Assembly: GCA_049841155.1 (NCBI GenBank)
Contig: JASGHI010000003.1
Location: forward strand, 434,001-498,000
Length of the DNA stretch: 64,000 bases
Direction of reading: 5' to 3'
From: ZC4RG30 sp049841155
Lineage (GTDB): Bacteria; Pseudomonadota; Gammaproteobacteria; Steroidobacterales; Steroidobacteraceae
The number at the start of each line of letters is the position of its first letter. Within the stretch, counting starts at the first letter, position 1. The notes beneath the pieces were generated by a model. That model searched no databases. It was not told the origin of the DNA and saw only the letters and a list, made by a program, of their open reading frames with translations. Both the position numbers and the translations under genes were made by a program. Shown one piece after another: positions 18,519 through 26,055 of the stretch.

Positions 18519-20334
18519 TCGATGCTCCATTTCCTGTCAGGTGGTTCGTGGTGCTCGCCGCTGGCGCGCCGGTCGGCAGGACCGCCGTGGCCGGCGCGCG
18601 ACTACACGAGAGCAACACGGGGCAGCGTCCGCTGAGCAAGGCCTGGTAACGGTCGAGCGCTGCATCGATCCGGCTGCCATCGCCGTCGAGGCCGAGCACG
18701 ATCAGCGTCGTCTCCTCGGCCATGCTCAGGCGGGTCAGCCAGTCGGCCAGCTCGCCGATCTGCACGTCGGTACGCACGTCCAGGCCATGCGTCTCCTGCA
18801 GTTCGGCCCGTGCATCGAGCAGGCGGCGGTATGAGCTGGACACATCGCCGCGTGCGGCACCCGGCTGCTGCAGGCTGACGAAAGTGGCCTCGCCTGCCAC
18901 ATGGCGCAGGATGCTGGCCGTCAGCGCCAGCGTTGCCGGTCTTGCGGCCTCGGTGTCGGTGCAGATCACGATTCGTCGCGGCATCACCGAATCCGGCGGC
19001 AGGCACAGCAGCCGCTGTGCACCGCTGCTCACGGCTGCGCCGATGGCGGCCCTGGCCTTCAGATCTGCGGCCAGCACGGTCACGCCAGGTTGTCCGCCGG
19101 GTTGCCAGATGTCCTGGGCGGCGTCGATGACCCGGGCATGCATGCTGTCGGCAAGCCGCTTCAGCAGGGGCGCTTCGCGCAGCCAGGCAGCGGTTTGCGG
19201 GGAGCTGGCCAGGATGCGGAAACTCGATATCGGTGTGGGCAGCAGGTGCACGCGCCGGACGCCGACGGCAACGCGCTGGCCAACGGCTAGCGCAAAGGCC
19301 GCCTGCTCGCTGCTGTTGCGCGTGGCTTCGAGCAGCAGCGGCGCCGCGGCGCCCTCGGTTGAAACGGCCGATTGCAGCGTGGCATCGGCCTCCAGCTGCA
19401 GGCGCAGACGCTGACTGGCGCCCGCGAAGGCAAGGGAGTGGACGTGGGCATGGGCCAGCGCGCGGTGGCGCAGTCGCCCGGTGGAGTCGGCGATCTCCAG
19501 ATCCTCGGGCCTGACCACCACGATGGCCTCCTGCCGGCCATTGGCGGGATGCACGCTGTCGCCGGCGCCCAGCAGCGCATTGCCCAGCCGCAGTCCCTTG
19601 GCCGAAACCTCTCCCAGCAGCAGGTTGGCGGCGCCCAGGAAGGTGGCCACGAAACGCGTTGCCGGATGCCGGTACAGCGTTTCGGGCCGGCCCGCCTCCA
19701 GGAGCCGCCCGTTGCGCATCACGCCAATGCGGTCGCCGAGCGCAAAGGCCTCTTCCTGGTCGTGGGTCACCAGAATGGTCGTCATGCCGATGCGCCTCTG
19801 GACCTGGCGTATGGTTTCGCGCAGCTCGACCCTTATCTGCGCATCCAGTGCACCGAAAGGCTCATCCAGCAGCAATACCGCGGGTTCATGCGCCAGCGCA
19901 CGTGCCACAGCAACGCGTTGCTGCTGTCCGCCGGAGAGCTGGCCCGGCATGCGGCCGGCGAAATCCTCGAGCGACACCAGGCGCAGCAGTTCATCGCGGC
20001 GACGGGCCCGCTGCGCGCGGCGCACGCCGCGGACCCGCAGCGCGAACTCCACGTTTTCCGCCACACTCATGTGCCGGAAGAGCGCGTAATGCTGGAACAC
20101 CAGCCCGACACCACGCTCGCGCGCGGGCACGTGCGTGACGTCCCTGCCGTCGAACACGATGCGTCCATGGTCGATGTCGCACAGGCCGGCGGCGGAGCGC
20201 AGCAAGGTGCTCTTGCCGCTGCCGCTCGGGCCCAGCAGCACGAAGAACTCGCCGGTGGCTATGCGCAGCGAGACGTCGTTGACTACCGCGTGTTCGCCGT
20301 AACGCTTCGAGACTTGTTCGAAATCAATGGACAT
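18511..20334 (-). CDS. cysA: CysA-type ABC transporter ATPase with a USP-like C-terminal extension
   Basis: A 607-residue protein, whereas ordinary CysA has about 350-365. Residues 1-235 are a complete ABC ATPase: Walker A GPSGSGKS at 35-42, Q81, signature LSGGQ at 133-137, Walker B LLLDEPF at 154-160 and H191. Residues about 236-365 resemble the beta-rich regulatory (TOBE-like) region. The remaining 240 residues form an alpha/beta extension. Its second half, about 453-580, looks like a universal stress protein domain: it opens RRIVICTD, has ETTLIVLGLDGDGSRID near 541-557 and ends CPVLLSCSR. The extension could sense nucleotide or stress and gate transport. It is the first gene of the operon, behind tandem 11-bp repeats. 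The USP assignment is by eye. Confidence 0.9.
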   Translation of the reverse strand: MSIDFEQVSKRYGEHAVVNDVSLRIATGEFFVLLGPSGSGKSTLLRSAAGLCDIDHGRIVFDGRDVTHVPARERGVGLVFQHYALFRHMSVAENVEFALRVRGVRRAQRARRRDELLRLVSLEDFAGRMPGQLSGGQQQRVAVARALAHEPAVLLLDEPFGALDAQIRVELRETIRQVQRRIGMTTILVTHDQEEAFALGDRIGVMRNGRLLEAGRPETLYRHPATRFVATFLGAANLLLGEVSAKGLRLGNALLGAGDSVHPANGRQEAIVVVRPEDLEIADSTGRLRHRALAHAHVHSLAFAGASQRLRLQLEADATLQSAVSTEGAAAPLLLEATRNSSEQAAFALAVGQRVAVGVRRVHLLPTPISSFRILASSPQTAAWLREAPLLKRLADSMHARVIDAAQDIWQPGGQPGVTVLAADLKARAAIGAAVSSGAQRLLCLPPDSVMPRRIVICTDTEAARPATLALTASILRHVAGEATFVSLQQPGAARGDVSSSYRRLLDARAELQETHGLDVRTDVQIGELADWLTRLSMAEETTLIVLGLDGDGSRIDAALDRYQALLSGRCPVLLSCSRAPATAVLPTGAPAASTTNHLTGNGASND

Positions 20335-20382
20335 GCCGCACTCCTGTGCGACACATCATGCAATTGAGCCTGCCGCCAAAGC

Positions 20383-20411
20383 GGTAACAGCAGGGTGACA
20401 ATCCGGTGACA
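20383..20411 (-). promoter_or_regulatory. Three 7-bp direct repeats at 11-bp spacing (PhoB/OmpR-type operator)
   Basis: On the plus strand the repeats are GGTAACA (20383-20389), GGTGACA (20394-20400) and GGTGACA (20405-20411). Each is separated by exactly four bases; read toward cysA they are TGTCACC, TGTCACC and TGTTACC. The geometry and sequence closely match a Pho box (CTGTCAT repeats). The site lies 49 bases upstream of the cysA start codon. The regulator encoded at the end of the operon is the most likely ligand; PhoB is the alternative. Confidence 0.7.
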
Positions 20412-20430
20412 TCGCCACCGGGCGCGGCCT

Positions 20431-20787
20431 TCAGGTCCCCGCTTTGTTCCTGCTTCGCGGGGTTGCCGGGCTGCAGTAGATGTCGTGCAGCGCTTTCATC
20501 ACTGTGGCGGCAGGTCCCGGTGCCAGCGAATAGTGGATCGACTGCGCCTGGCGGCGGGTCCGCACCAGTTTCTCTTCGCGCAGCACCGCCAGGTGCTGGG
20601 ACAGTGCCGACTGCGTGAGGTCGAGCAGCTTGTTGATTTCCCCGACCGGCCGTTCCCCGGCGGCCAGCAGACACAGCACCTGCAGGCGATTCTCGTTGGC
20701 CAGCGTCTTCAGCAGGCGCGCGGCCTCACCGGCATGAGTCTGGATGGCGGACAGGTCGGGAGTGTTTTTCGGGCCGCGCGCTTTCAT
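20431..20787 (-). CDS. ArsR-family repressor of the BigR/SqrR persulfide-sensor type
   Basis: A 118-residue winged-helix regulator. The DNA-recognition helix is LTQSALSQHLAVLREEKLVRTRR. The sequence LANENRLQVLCLLAAGERPVGEI places a cysteine at C39, and LHDIYC places the second at C105, 66 residues later. This spacing matches the two reactive cysteines of SqrR/BigR/YgaV, which form a di- or tetrasulfide link in response to sulfane sulfur. It lies on the same strand 96 bases upstream of cysA, so it may control sulfur uptake or a sulfide response. Its start is only 20 bases from the divergent membrane-protein gene. The ribosome-binding site is weak. Confidence 0.87.
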   Translation of the reverse strand: MKARGPKNTPDLSAIQTHAGEAARLLKTLANENRLQVLCLLAAGERPVGEINKLLDLTQSALSQHLAVLREEKLVRTRRQAQSIHYSLAPGPAATVMKALHDIYCSPATPRSRNKAGT

Positions 20788-20807
20788 GCCGTTGCAGGAT
20801 ATCAGGC

Positions 20808-22064
20808 ATGCTCCGCACCATGAATCCCGAGGTCTCCCTGCCGGGCCTGGCTTCGGCCATCGGCCTGGGACTGCTGATTGGCGCCGTACGCGAACGCGCC
20901 GAACCGGCTCCGGGGCACGCGGTGGCCGGTATCCGCACCCATGTGATGGTGGCCGTGGCGGGAGCATTGGGAGCCGTGCTGGGTACGGCCGTGCTGGTGA
21001 CGGTCATTGCCCTGCTCGGCGCTCTGGTGGTGGCAAGCCACATGAAGTCCGCTGCGCGGGATCCCGGATTGACCGGCGAGGTGGCGCTCCCGACCACGGC
21101 GCTGCTGGCAGCGCTGGCGCAGTGGCATCCGGCGCTGGCGGCAGGTCTTTCGGTGCTGGTCGCCAGTGTGCTGTTCGCCAAGCGTCCGTTGCATGAGCTG
21201 GTGCGCGAGCGCGTCAGCGAACAGGAACTGCAGGATGCGCTGCTGTTGGCAGGTGCCGCCCTCGTGGTGCTTCCCCTGTTGCCGGATGAACCCGTGGACC
21301 CGTGGGGAGTGCTGGTGCCCGAGCGTCTGTGGCGCATCGTGGTGCTGATTCTCGCAATGGGCATGGCCGGCCACATCGCGCTGCGGCTGATCGGCGCGCG
21401 CCGGGGGTTGCCGCTTGCCGGCTTTCTCGGCGGATTCGCATCCTCGACCGCAGCGGTGGCTGGATTCGGGCAGCGGGCGCGGGTTGAAGCCCAGCATGTG
21501 GCGGCGGCGGCTTCCGCGGCGCTGTTCGCCAACCTTGGGTCGCTGGTGCTGCTGGCAGCCGTGGTCGGAGCCGCTGCGCCTGCCCTGCTGCGGTCCGCAG
21601 CGGGCTTGCTGGCCGCGGCTGCGATTGCGTTGACGGCTGCTGCGGTGCTGGGATTGCGCGCCGCGGAGCCCATCGAATCATTGCCGCAGAACAAGGCTCC
21701 ACGGGCGTTCAGGCTCAGTCATGCACTGCTGCTCGCAGCGCTCATGGCGCTGCTGTTGCTGGTTTCCGCGTGGTTGCACCGCCAGTTCGGTGCGGCCGGC
21801 GCATTGCTGGCTGCGGCCGCTGCGGCGCTGGTCGAAGTGCATGCGGCGACGGCCAGCATCGCGCAACTGGCCGCAACGGACGAGATGCCTCTGGCGGAGG
21901 CGCGCTGGGGTCTGGTGCTGCTGCTGGTGACGAGCACCGTGGCCAAGAGCGCACTGGCTTTTGCCAGCGGCGGCAGGCGCTATGGGTGGCGGGTAACCTG
22001 GGGCCTGATTCTCATGTCCATCGCGGCTGCCGTGGGTAATATTTTTTTAAACATAAAGTTATAG
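20808..22064 (+). CDS. MgtC-like / DUF4010 multi-pass membrane protein
   Basis: A 418-residue, very hydrophobic protein with roughly a dozen membrane segments. The N-terminal part (LASAIGLGLLIGAVRER and AGIRTHVMVAVAGALGAVLG) resembles the MgtC/SapB domain. The C-terminal half, including LPLAGFLGGFASSTAAVAGFGQRAR and late segments ending GNIFLNIKL, fits DUF4010. No transport or enzymatic function is established for this family. It is divergent from the ArsR-type gene with overlapping promoter space, so the repressor may control it too. An ATG at 20820 (MNPEVSL) is an equally possible start. Confidence 0.85.
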   Translation: MLRTMNPEVSLPGLASAIGLGLLIGAVRERAEPAPGHAVAGIRTHVMVAVAGALGAVLGTAVLVTVIALLGALVVASHMKSAARDPGLTGEVALPTTALLAALAQWHPALAAGLSVLVASVLFAKRPLHELVRERVSEQELQDALLLAGAALVVLPLLPDEPVDPWGVLVPERLWRIVVLILAMGMAGHIALRLIGARRGLPLAGFLGGFASSTAAVAGFGQRARVEAQHVAAAASAALFANLGSLVLLAAVVGAAAPALLRSAAGLLAAAAIALTAAAVLGLRAAEPIESLPQNKAPRAFRLSHALLLAALMALLLLVSAWLHRQFGAAGALLAAAAAALVEVHAATASIAQLAATDEMPLAEARWGLVLLLVTSTVAKSALAFASGGRRYGWRVTWGLILMSIAAAVGNIFLNIKL

Positions 22065-22148
22065 AATTTTTTTAGAGTAAAACTGCAGGCGTGGCGGGCA
22101 CTGCCCCTCCCGCTTCCTGTGGCCACCTCTGCAGTGGAATTCCTCAAT

Positions 22149-22238
22149 TTGCGCTCTCGTGAAGCGGGTGTATATTCCACTCGTACTTCCTTGACAGATA
22201 AGGAGGTTACTTCGGTGCAGACTTCAGGTTGTTTCTGA
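22149..22238 (+). promoter_or_regulatory. Candidate promoter and leader with a perfect Shine-Dalgarno and mini-ORF
   Basis: TTGCGC (22149-22154) and TATATT (22171-22176), separated by 16 bases, form a plausible promoter. Downstream, TAAGGAGGT at about 22198-22207 is an ideal ribosome-binding site, but it sits before a seven-codon frame (GTG 22215 to TGA 22238). An eleven-codon frame at 22243-22278 follows, then the gene at 22284. The strong site so far from the main gene suggests a translated leader; this is inference. Confidence 0.35.
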
Positions 22239-22283
22239 GGTCATGCGCGTAACACTCAAAGACACGACCTGGCGATAGGCGCA

Positions 22284-22664
22284 ATGCCCAGCGACGAAAA
22301 CTTCGACCGCCTGTACGGTGCGACACGCAGCTTCACGCGCGACGCACCCATCAAGGAGCGTCTGCTGGAAGCCTGGTCGCATGTGGCGGAGCTGGATGTG
22401 GAGTCGCTGCCGCAGGAGATGCGCGCCGATTACGCGCAGATGCAGCTCGCCTTCCAGAGCGTGCGTCCGCTGCGCGGCGAGACGGCCGTGCGTGCTTCGG
22501 TGCGCAAGATGTCCTGCGCCGACGCGGAGCGCCATGCCGCATTCATCGCTGACCTCTTTGCCGAGCTGGCGCGCAGCCGCGCGCTGGGCAATGCGCCGCG
22601 CCGGGCGCCCGCGCGGATGGCAGTGGGTTCACCGGTGGTGGAGTTGTTCGCCGCCGAAGGCTGA
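22284..22664 (+). CDS. Small conserved-looking hypothetical protein
   Basis: A 126-residue, mostly helical, charged protein starting MPSDENFDRLYGA. I recognise no domain. It has no signal peptide or membrane segment; the central part (ELDVESLPQEMRADYAQMQLAF, key residues LPQEMRADY) and the tail VVELFAAEG are regular coding sequence with local codon usage. It ends two bases before the convergent TIR-like gene. The start codon has no strong Shine-Dalgarno of its own; two mini-frames lie directly upstream, so its translation may depend on them. Confidence 0.7.
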   Translation: MPSDENFDRLYGATRSFTRDAPIKERLLEAWSHVAELDVESLPQEMRADYAQMQLAFQSVRPLRGETAVRASVRKMSCADAERHAAFIADLFAELARSRALGNAPRRAPARMAVGSPVVELFAAEG

Positions 22665-22665
22665 C

Positions 22666-23142
22666 TCAGTCGAGTTTGAAATCCTTGAAGTCTTCCGGAT
22701 TGAACTCGACCGTGTCGTAACGCGCAGTATTCTCGTGCCGCGCGAGGCGCCGGATGGCATCGACGATGCCGCGCTCCTCCCACTCCGTCACCTCATTGGC
22801 GCGGTCGGTGAGCAATTTCGGCAATTCCCGGCGCGCACCGAAGTGTTGCAGAAGCAGCACCGGCTTCTTCGCAGACTGCGCGTAGTTCATCTGGAAGATC
22901 GTCAGGTCCGGCTGCGTGCCATACAGTGAAGGCAGTGCCACCACCACCTCCGCGGCATTGATCTGGCGGCGCAGATCCTCGCGCACGGCGTCGGTGTCGC
23001 TGGAAGGCGGTTTGTCCGGAGTGCTGGTATTCCGGTAGTAGAAATTGCGGGCGCTCTCCAGGTATTCGAAGAGGCGCAGATAGTCGTCGGAGTCCTGCCA
23101 GCAATGCGTGGCGAAGATGCGGATAGGGTTGTTCTGCGACAT
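22666..23142 (-). CDS. TIR-like (MTH538/DUF1863) domain protein
   Basis: A single-domain protein of 158 residues. The N-terminus IRIFATHCWQDSDDYLRLFEYL and the segments INAAEVVVALPSLYG and SAKKPVLLLQHFG, with the final EWEERGIVDAIRRLA, fit the flavodoxin-like TIR-related DUF1863 fold. That is the fold of ThsB in Thoeris defence and of other nucleotide-metabolising or sensory proteins. No ThsA-like effector gene is next to it. Its start is only about 60 bases from the divergent EEP-fold hydrolase gene, so the two may share regulation. A signalling or defence role is a hypothesis; the fold call is fairly firm. Confidence 0.75.
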   Translation of the reverse strand: MSQNNPIRIFATHCWQDSDDYLRLFEYLESARNFYYRNTSTPDKPPSSDTDAVREDLRRQINAAEVVVALPSLYGTQPDLTIFQMNYAQSAKKPVLLLQHFGARRELPKLLTDRANEVTEWEERGIVDAIRRLARHENTARYDTVEFNPEDFKDFKLD

Positions 23143-23204
23143 GCGGCCCAGTGTACTCCAACACCCGATACACTAGTCCCGGGCCTGTCCTGTCGGGGTA
23201 TTGC

Positions 23205-23954
23205 TTGCGTCTGGTCGTCTACAACATCCGCTATGCCACCGGCACTGGTCCGGCCTTTCACCTACCCCTGCCCGGCGCCGGCTACCTGCGCAGCAGCCGG
23301 CGGATCCTCGCCGGCCTGGTGGAGTTCCTGCGCGCACAGGATGCCGACATCATCGGCCTGATCGAGGTGGACACCGGCTCGATCCGCTCCGGCATGATCA
23401 ACCAGGCCCAGCATGTCGCCGACAGTCTTGGACGCTATTCCATCTACCAGTGCAAATACGGCACGACCTCCATCAACCAGCACATGCCCATCGTGCGCAA
23501 GCAGGCCAATGCCTTCCTGGCTGCGCCGCGGGTGCGCGGCGAGCGCTTCCACTACTTCGACTCGGGCATCAAGCGGCTGATCATCGAACTGGAGCTGGAC
23601 GAGGTCTGCGTGTTCCTCGTGCACCTGTCGCTGAAGTACCGCCATCGGCAGTACCAGCTGCGTTACCTGCACGACCTGGTGCAGAAGGCCGTGAAGCCGG
23701 TGATCATCGCGGGCGACTTCAACACGTTCTGGGGCACGCATGAGCTGTACCTGTTCATGCGGGCCACGCGTCTGCGCAGCGCCAATGCCGCCGGCCTGCC
23801 CTCCTTTCCGTCGCGCATGCCGCGCGTGGAGCTGGACTTCGTGCTGGTCAGCGAAGGCATCGAGGTGAACGACTTCCGCATCCCGGATGTGCGGCTTTCG
23901 GACCATCGGCCGCTGATCTGCGATTTCACCGTAACCGGAGAGCGCCATGAGTGA
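23205..23954 (+). CDS. Endonuclease/exonuclease/phosphatase (EEP) superfamily hydrolase
   Basis: A protein of about 249 residues with the EEP metal-hydrolase motifs: LRLVVYNIRY at the N-terminus, the metal-binding glutamate in DIIGLIEVDTG, the IIAGDFNTFWG motif, the aspartate in VELDFVLVSEG, and the catalytic SDHRPLICDF at the end. Family members cut DNA, RNA, phosphoinositides or other phosphodiesters, so the substrate is open. A TTG start at 23205, after GGGG, gives the usual N-terminus; an in-frame ATG at 23151 is the alternative and adds 18 residues. It overlaps the next gene by 8 bases and is divergent from the TIR-like gene. Confidence 0.85.
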   Translation: MRLVVYNIRYATGTGPAFHLPLPGAGYLRSSRRILAGLVEFLRAQDADIIGLIEVDTGSIRSGMINQAQHVADSLGRYSIYQCKYGTTSINQHMPIVRKQANAFLAAPRVRGERFHYFDSGIKRLIIELELDEVCVFLVHLSLKYRHRQYQLRYLHDLVQKAVKPVIIAGDFNTFWGTHELYLFMRATRLRSANAAGLPSFPSRMPRVELDFVLVSEGIEVNDFRIPDVRLSDHRPLICDFTVTGERHE

Positions 23955-25983
23955 CGCGGCATGGACCCTGGAGCTGGCACCCGAAGGCGTCGCGTGGCTG
24001 ACTCTCGATGTGCCGGGCCGCAGCGCCAACACGCTGTCCTCCACGGTGCTGCAGCAGCTCGAGGCCGTGCTCGGCTCCATCGAGCAGTCGCCGCCGCGCG
24101 GCCTGGTGCTGCGCTCCGGCAAGACCAGCGGTTTCATCGCCGGCGCTGACGTCCATGAGTTCACGACGCTGGGCACGGTCGACGAGGCGCTGGTCATGGT
24201 GCGCCGCGGCCAGTCGCTGTGTGACCGGATCGCCGCGCTGCCCTGCCCCACGGTCGCGCTGCTGCAGGGTTTTGCGCTGGGCGGCGGCATGGAACTGGCG
24301 CTGGCCTGCCGTTACCGCGTCGGTGTGAACGATGGACGGCTGGCGCTGGGGCTGCCGGAGGTGCAGCTGGGCATTCATCCGGGCTTCGGCGGCACGGTGC
24401 GTTCAGTGCAGCTGCTGGGCGTGCGCGCCGCGATGGACCTGATGCTCACCGGCCGCACGATCCGCGGCGACAAGGCCCTGCGCATGGGGCTGGTGGACCG
24501 CTACGTGCCGCCGGAACAGGCGTCGTCCGCCTGCCAGGAGCTGATCCGCGAACGGCCCGAGCCACACCGTCCCGGCCTTGCCCAGCGGGCGCTGTCATGG
24601 CGGCCGCTGCGCGGTTTCTTGCGGCCGGTGCTGGAAGAACAGCTGGCCGCGCGCGTGAACCGCGACCACTATCCGGCCCCTTATGCCATCGTCGATCTGT
24701 GGTCGAAGCACGGCGCCCGCGGCCGCGCTGCCTACGATGCCGAAGCCCGCTCCATCGCGGGCCTGTTCCAGACCCCCACGGCACGCAACCTGGTGCGGGT
24801 GTTCGAGCTGCAGGACCGGTTGAAGGCGCTGGGCAGCCGCGAAGGCGCGCAGGGACTGCAGATAAAGCGCGTGCATGTGGTGGGTGCCGGCATCATGGGC
24901 GGCGACATCGCCGCCTGGTGCGCGTTGCGCGGGCTGAATGTGACCTTGCAGGACCGCAGTGCCGAGCAGGTGGAGCCGGCGATCGGGCGGGCTGCGCAGC
25001 TGTTCGCCAAACGCCTGCCCAATGCCGCCGAACGCGAGGCTGCGGCCGCGCGCCTGGTCGCCGATGTGCAGGGCGCCGGTGTTGCCGAAGCGGACCTGGT
25101 CATCGAGGCCATATTCGAGGACCGCGACGCCAAGTGCGCGCTGTATCGCACCCTCGAGCCGCGCATGCGCGCCGATGCCCTGCTCGCGACCAACACCTCG
25201 AGCCTGGTGCTGGAATCCCTGACGCACGATCTTGCTGATCCCGGCCGTTTCGTGGGGCTGCATTTCTTCAATCCCGTTGCCCAGATGCCGCTGGTGGAGA
25301 TCATCGAAGGGCCGGCGACGCGTCCCGAAGTGTTCGCTGCCGCACTGGGTTTTGCGCGCCGGCTCGACAAGCTGCCGCTGCCCTGCCGCAGTGCGCCGGG
25401 CTTTCTCGTCAACCGCGTGCTCATCCCCTACATGCAGGAGGGCCTGGTGGCGGTGGAGCAAGGCGTGCTGCCGGAAATCGTCGATGCCGCCGCGACACGC
25501 TTCGGCATGCCCATGGGTCCCATCGAACTTGCGGACGTGGTGGGGCTCGATGTCTGCAAGCATGTGGGAGAGATCATCGGCGCGGCCATTCGCCGTGCAC
25601 CCCCGGTGCCGCTGAAGCGCCTGGATTCACTGCTGGCCGTACGCCAGCTGGGCCGCAAGTCGGGCCAGGGGTTCTACCACTGGGTGGACGGCAAGCCGCA
25701 GAAGCAGCGCGTGGACCCGGCCGCGGTATCGGATGAACTCACCGACCGGCTGATGCTGACCTTCGTGAACGAATCGGTGGCCTGCCTGCGCAGCCGCATC
25801 GTGGCCGATGCGGATCTGGTCGATGCCGGCATGGTCTTCGGCGCGGGATTCGCGCCGTTCCGCGGCGGCCCCCTCAAATGGGCGCGGCAGAGCGGCCCGG
25901 CGCTGCTGCGCAAGCGCCTCGAAGTACTGGCTCTGCAACATGGTTCACGATTTGAGCCGGATCCGGGGTGGTCGCTCCTGTGA
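23947..25983 (+). CDS. Bifunctional enoyl-CoA hydratase / 3-hydroxyacyl-CoA dehydrogenase (FadJ-like)
   Basis: A 678-residue multifunctional beta-oxidation protein. The N-terminal crotonase domain (about residues 1-190) has the oxyanion-hole segments SGFIAGADVHEF and GFALGGGMELALACRY. The dehydrogenase part begins near 300 with the NAD-binding motif VHVVGAGIMGGDIAAW. It continues with ATNTSSLVLESL, the catalytic histidine in VGLHFFNPVAQMPLVEII, and two C-terminal 3HCDH domains (FLVNRVLIPYMQEG, GFYHWVDGK). Length and order match FadJ/FadB alpha subunits. No thiolase partner is adjacent. The ATG follows GGAG and lies within the end of the EEP gene. Confidence 0.93.
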   Translation: MSDAAWTLELAPEGVAWLTLDVPGRSANTLSSTVLQQLEAVLGSIEQSPPRGLVLRSGKTSGFIAGADVHEFTTLGTVDEALVMVRRGQSLCDRIAALPCPTVALLQGFALGGGMELALACRYRVGVNDGRLALGLPEVQLGIHPGFGGTVRSVQLLGVRAAMDLMLTGRTIRGDKALRMGLVDRYVPPEQASSACQELIRERPEPHRPGLAQRALSWRPLRGFLRPVLEEQLAARVNRDHYPAPYAIVDLWSKHGARGRAAYDAEARSIAGLFQTPTARNLVRVFELQDRLKALGSREGAQGLQIKRVHVVGAGIMGGDIAAWCALRGLNVTLQDRSAEQVEPAIGRAAQLFAKRLPNAAEREAAAARLVADVQGAGVAEADLVIEAIFEDRDAKCALYRTLEPRMRADALLATNTSSLVLESLTHDLADPGRFVGLHFFNPVAQMPLVEIIEGPATRPEVFAAALGFARRLDKLPLPCRSAPGFLVNRVLIPYMQEGLVAVEQGVLPEIVDAAATRFGMPMGPIELADVVGLDVCKHVGEIIGAAIRRAPPVPLKRLDSLLAVRQLGRKSGQGFYHWVDGKPQKQRVDPAAVSDELTDRLMLTFVNESVACLRSRIVADADLVDAGMVFGAGFAPFRGGPLKWARQSGPALLRKRLEVLALQHGSRFEPDPGWSLL

Positions 25984-26055
25984 GGGGCTGTTACCATCTT
26001 TGATGGTGTTTGCGCTGCATCCATCCAGCGCAATTCAACGAGAGACGAGGGCCAG

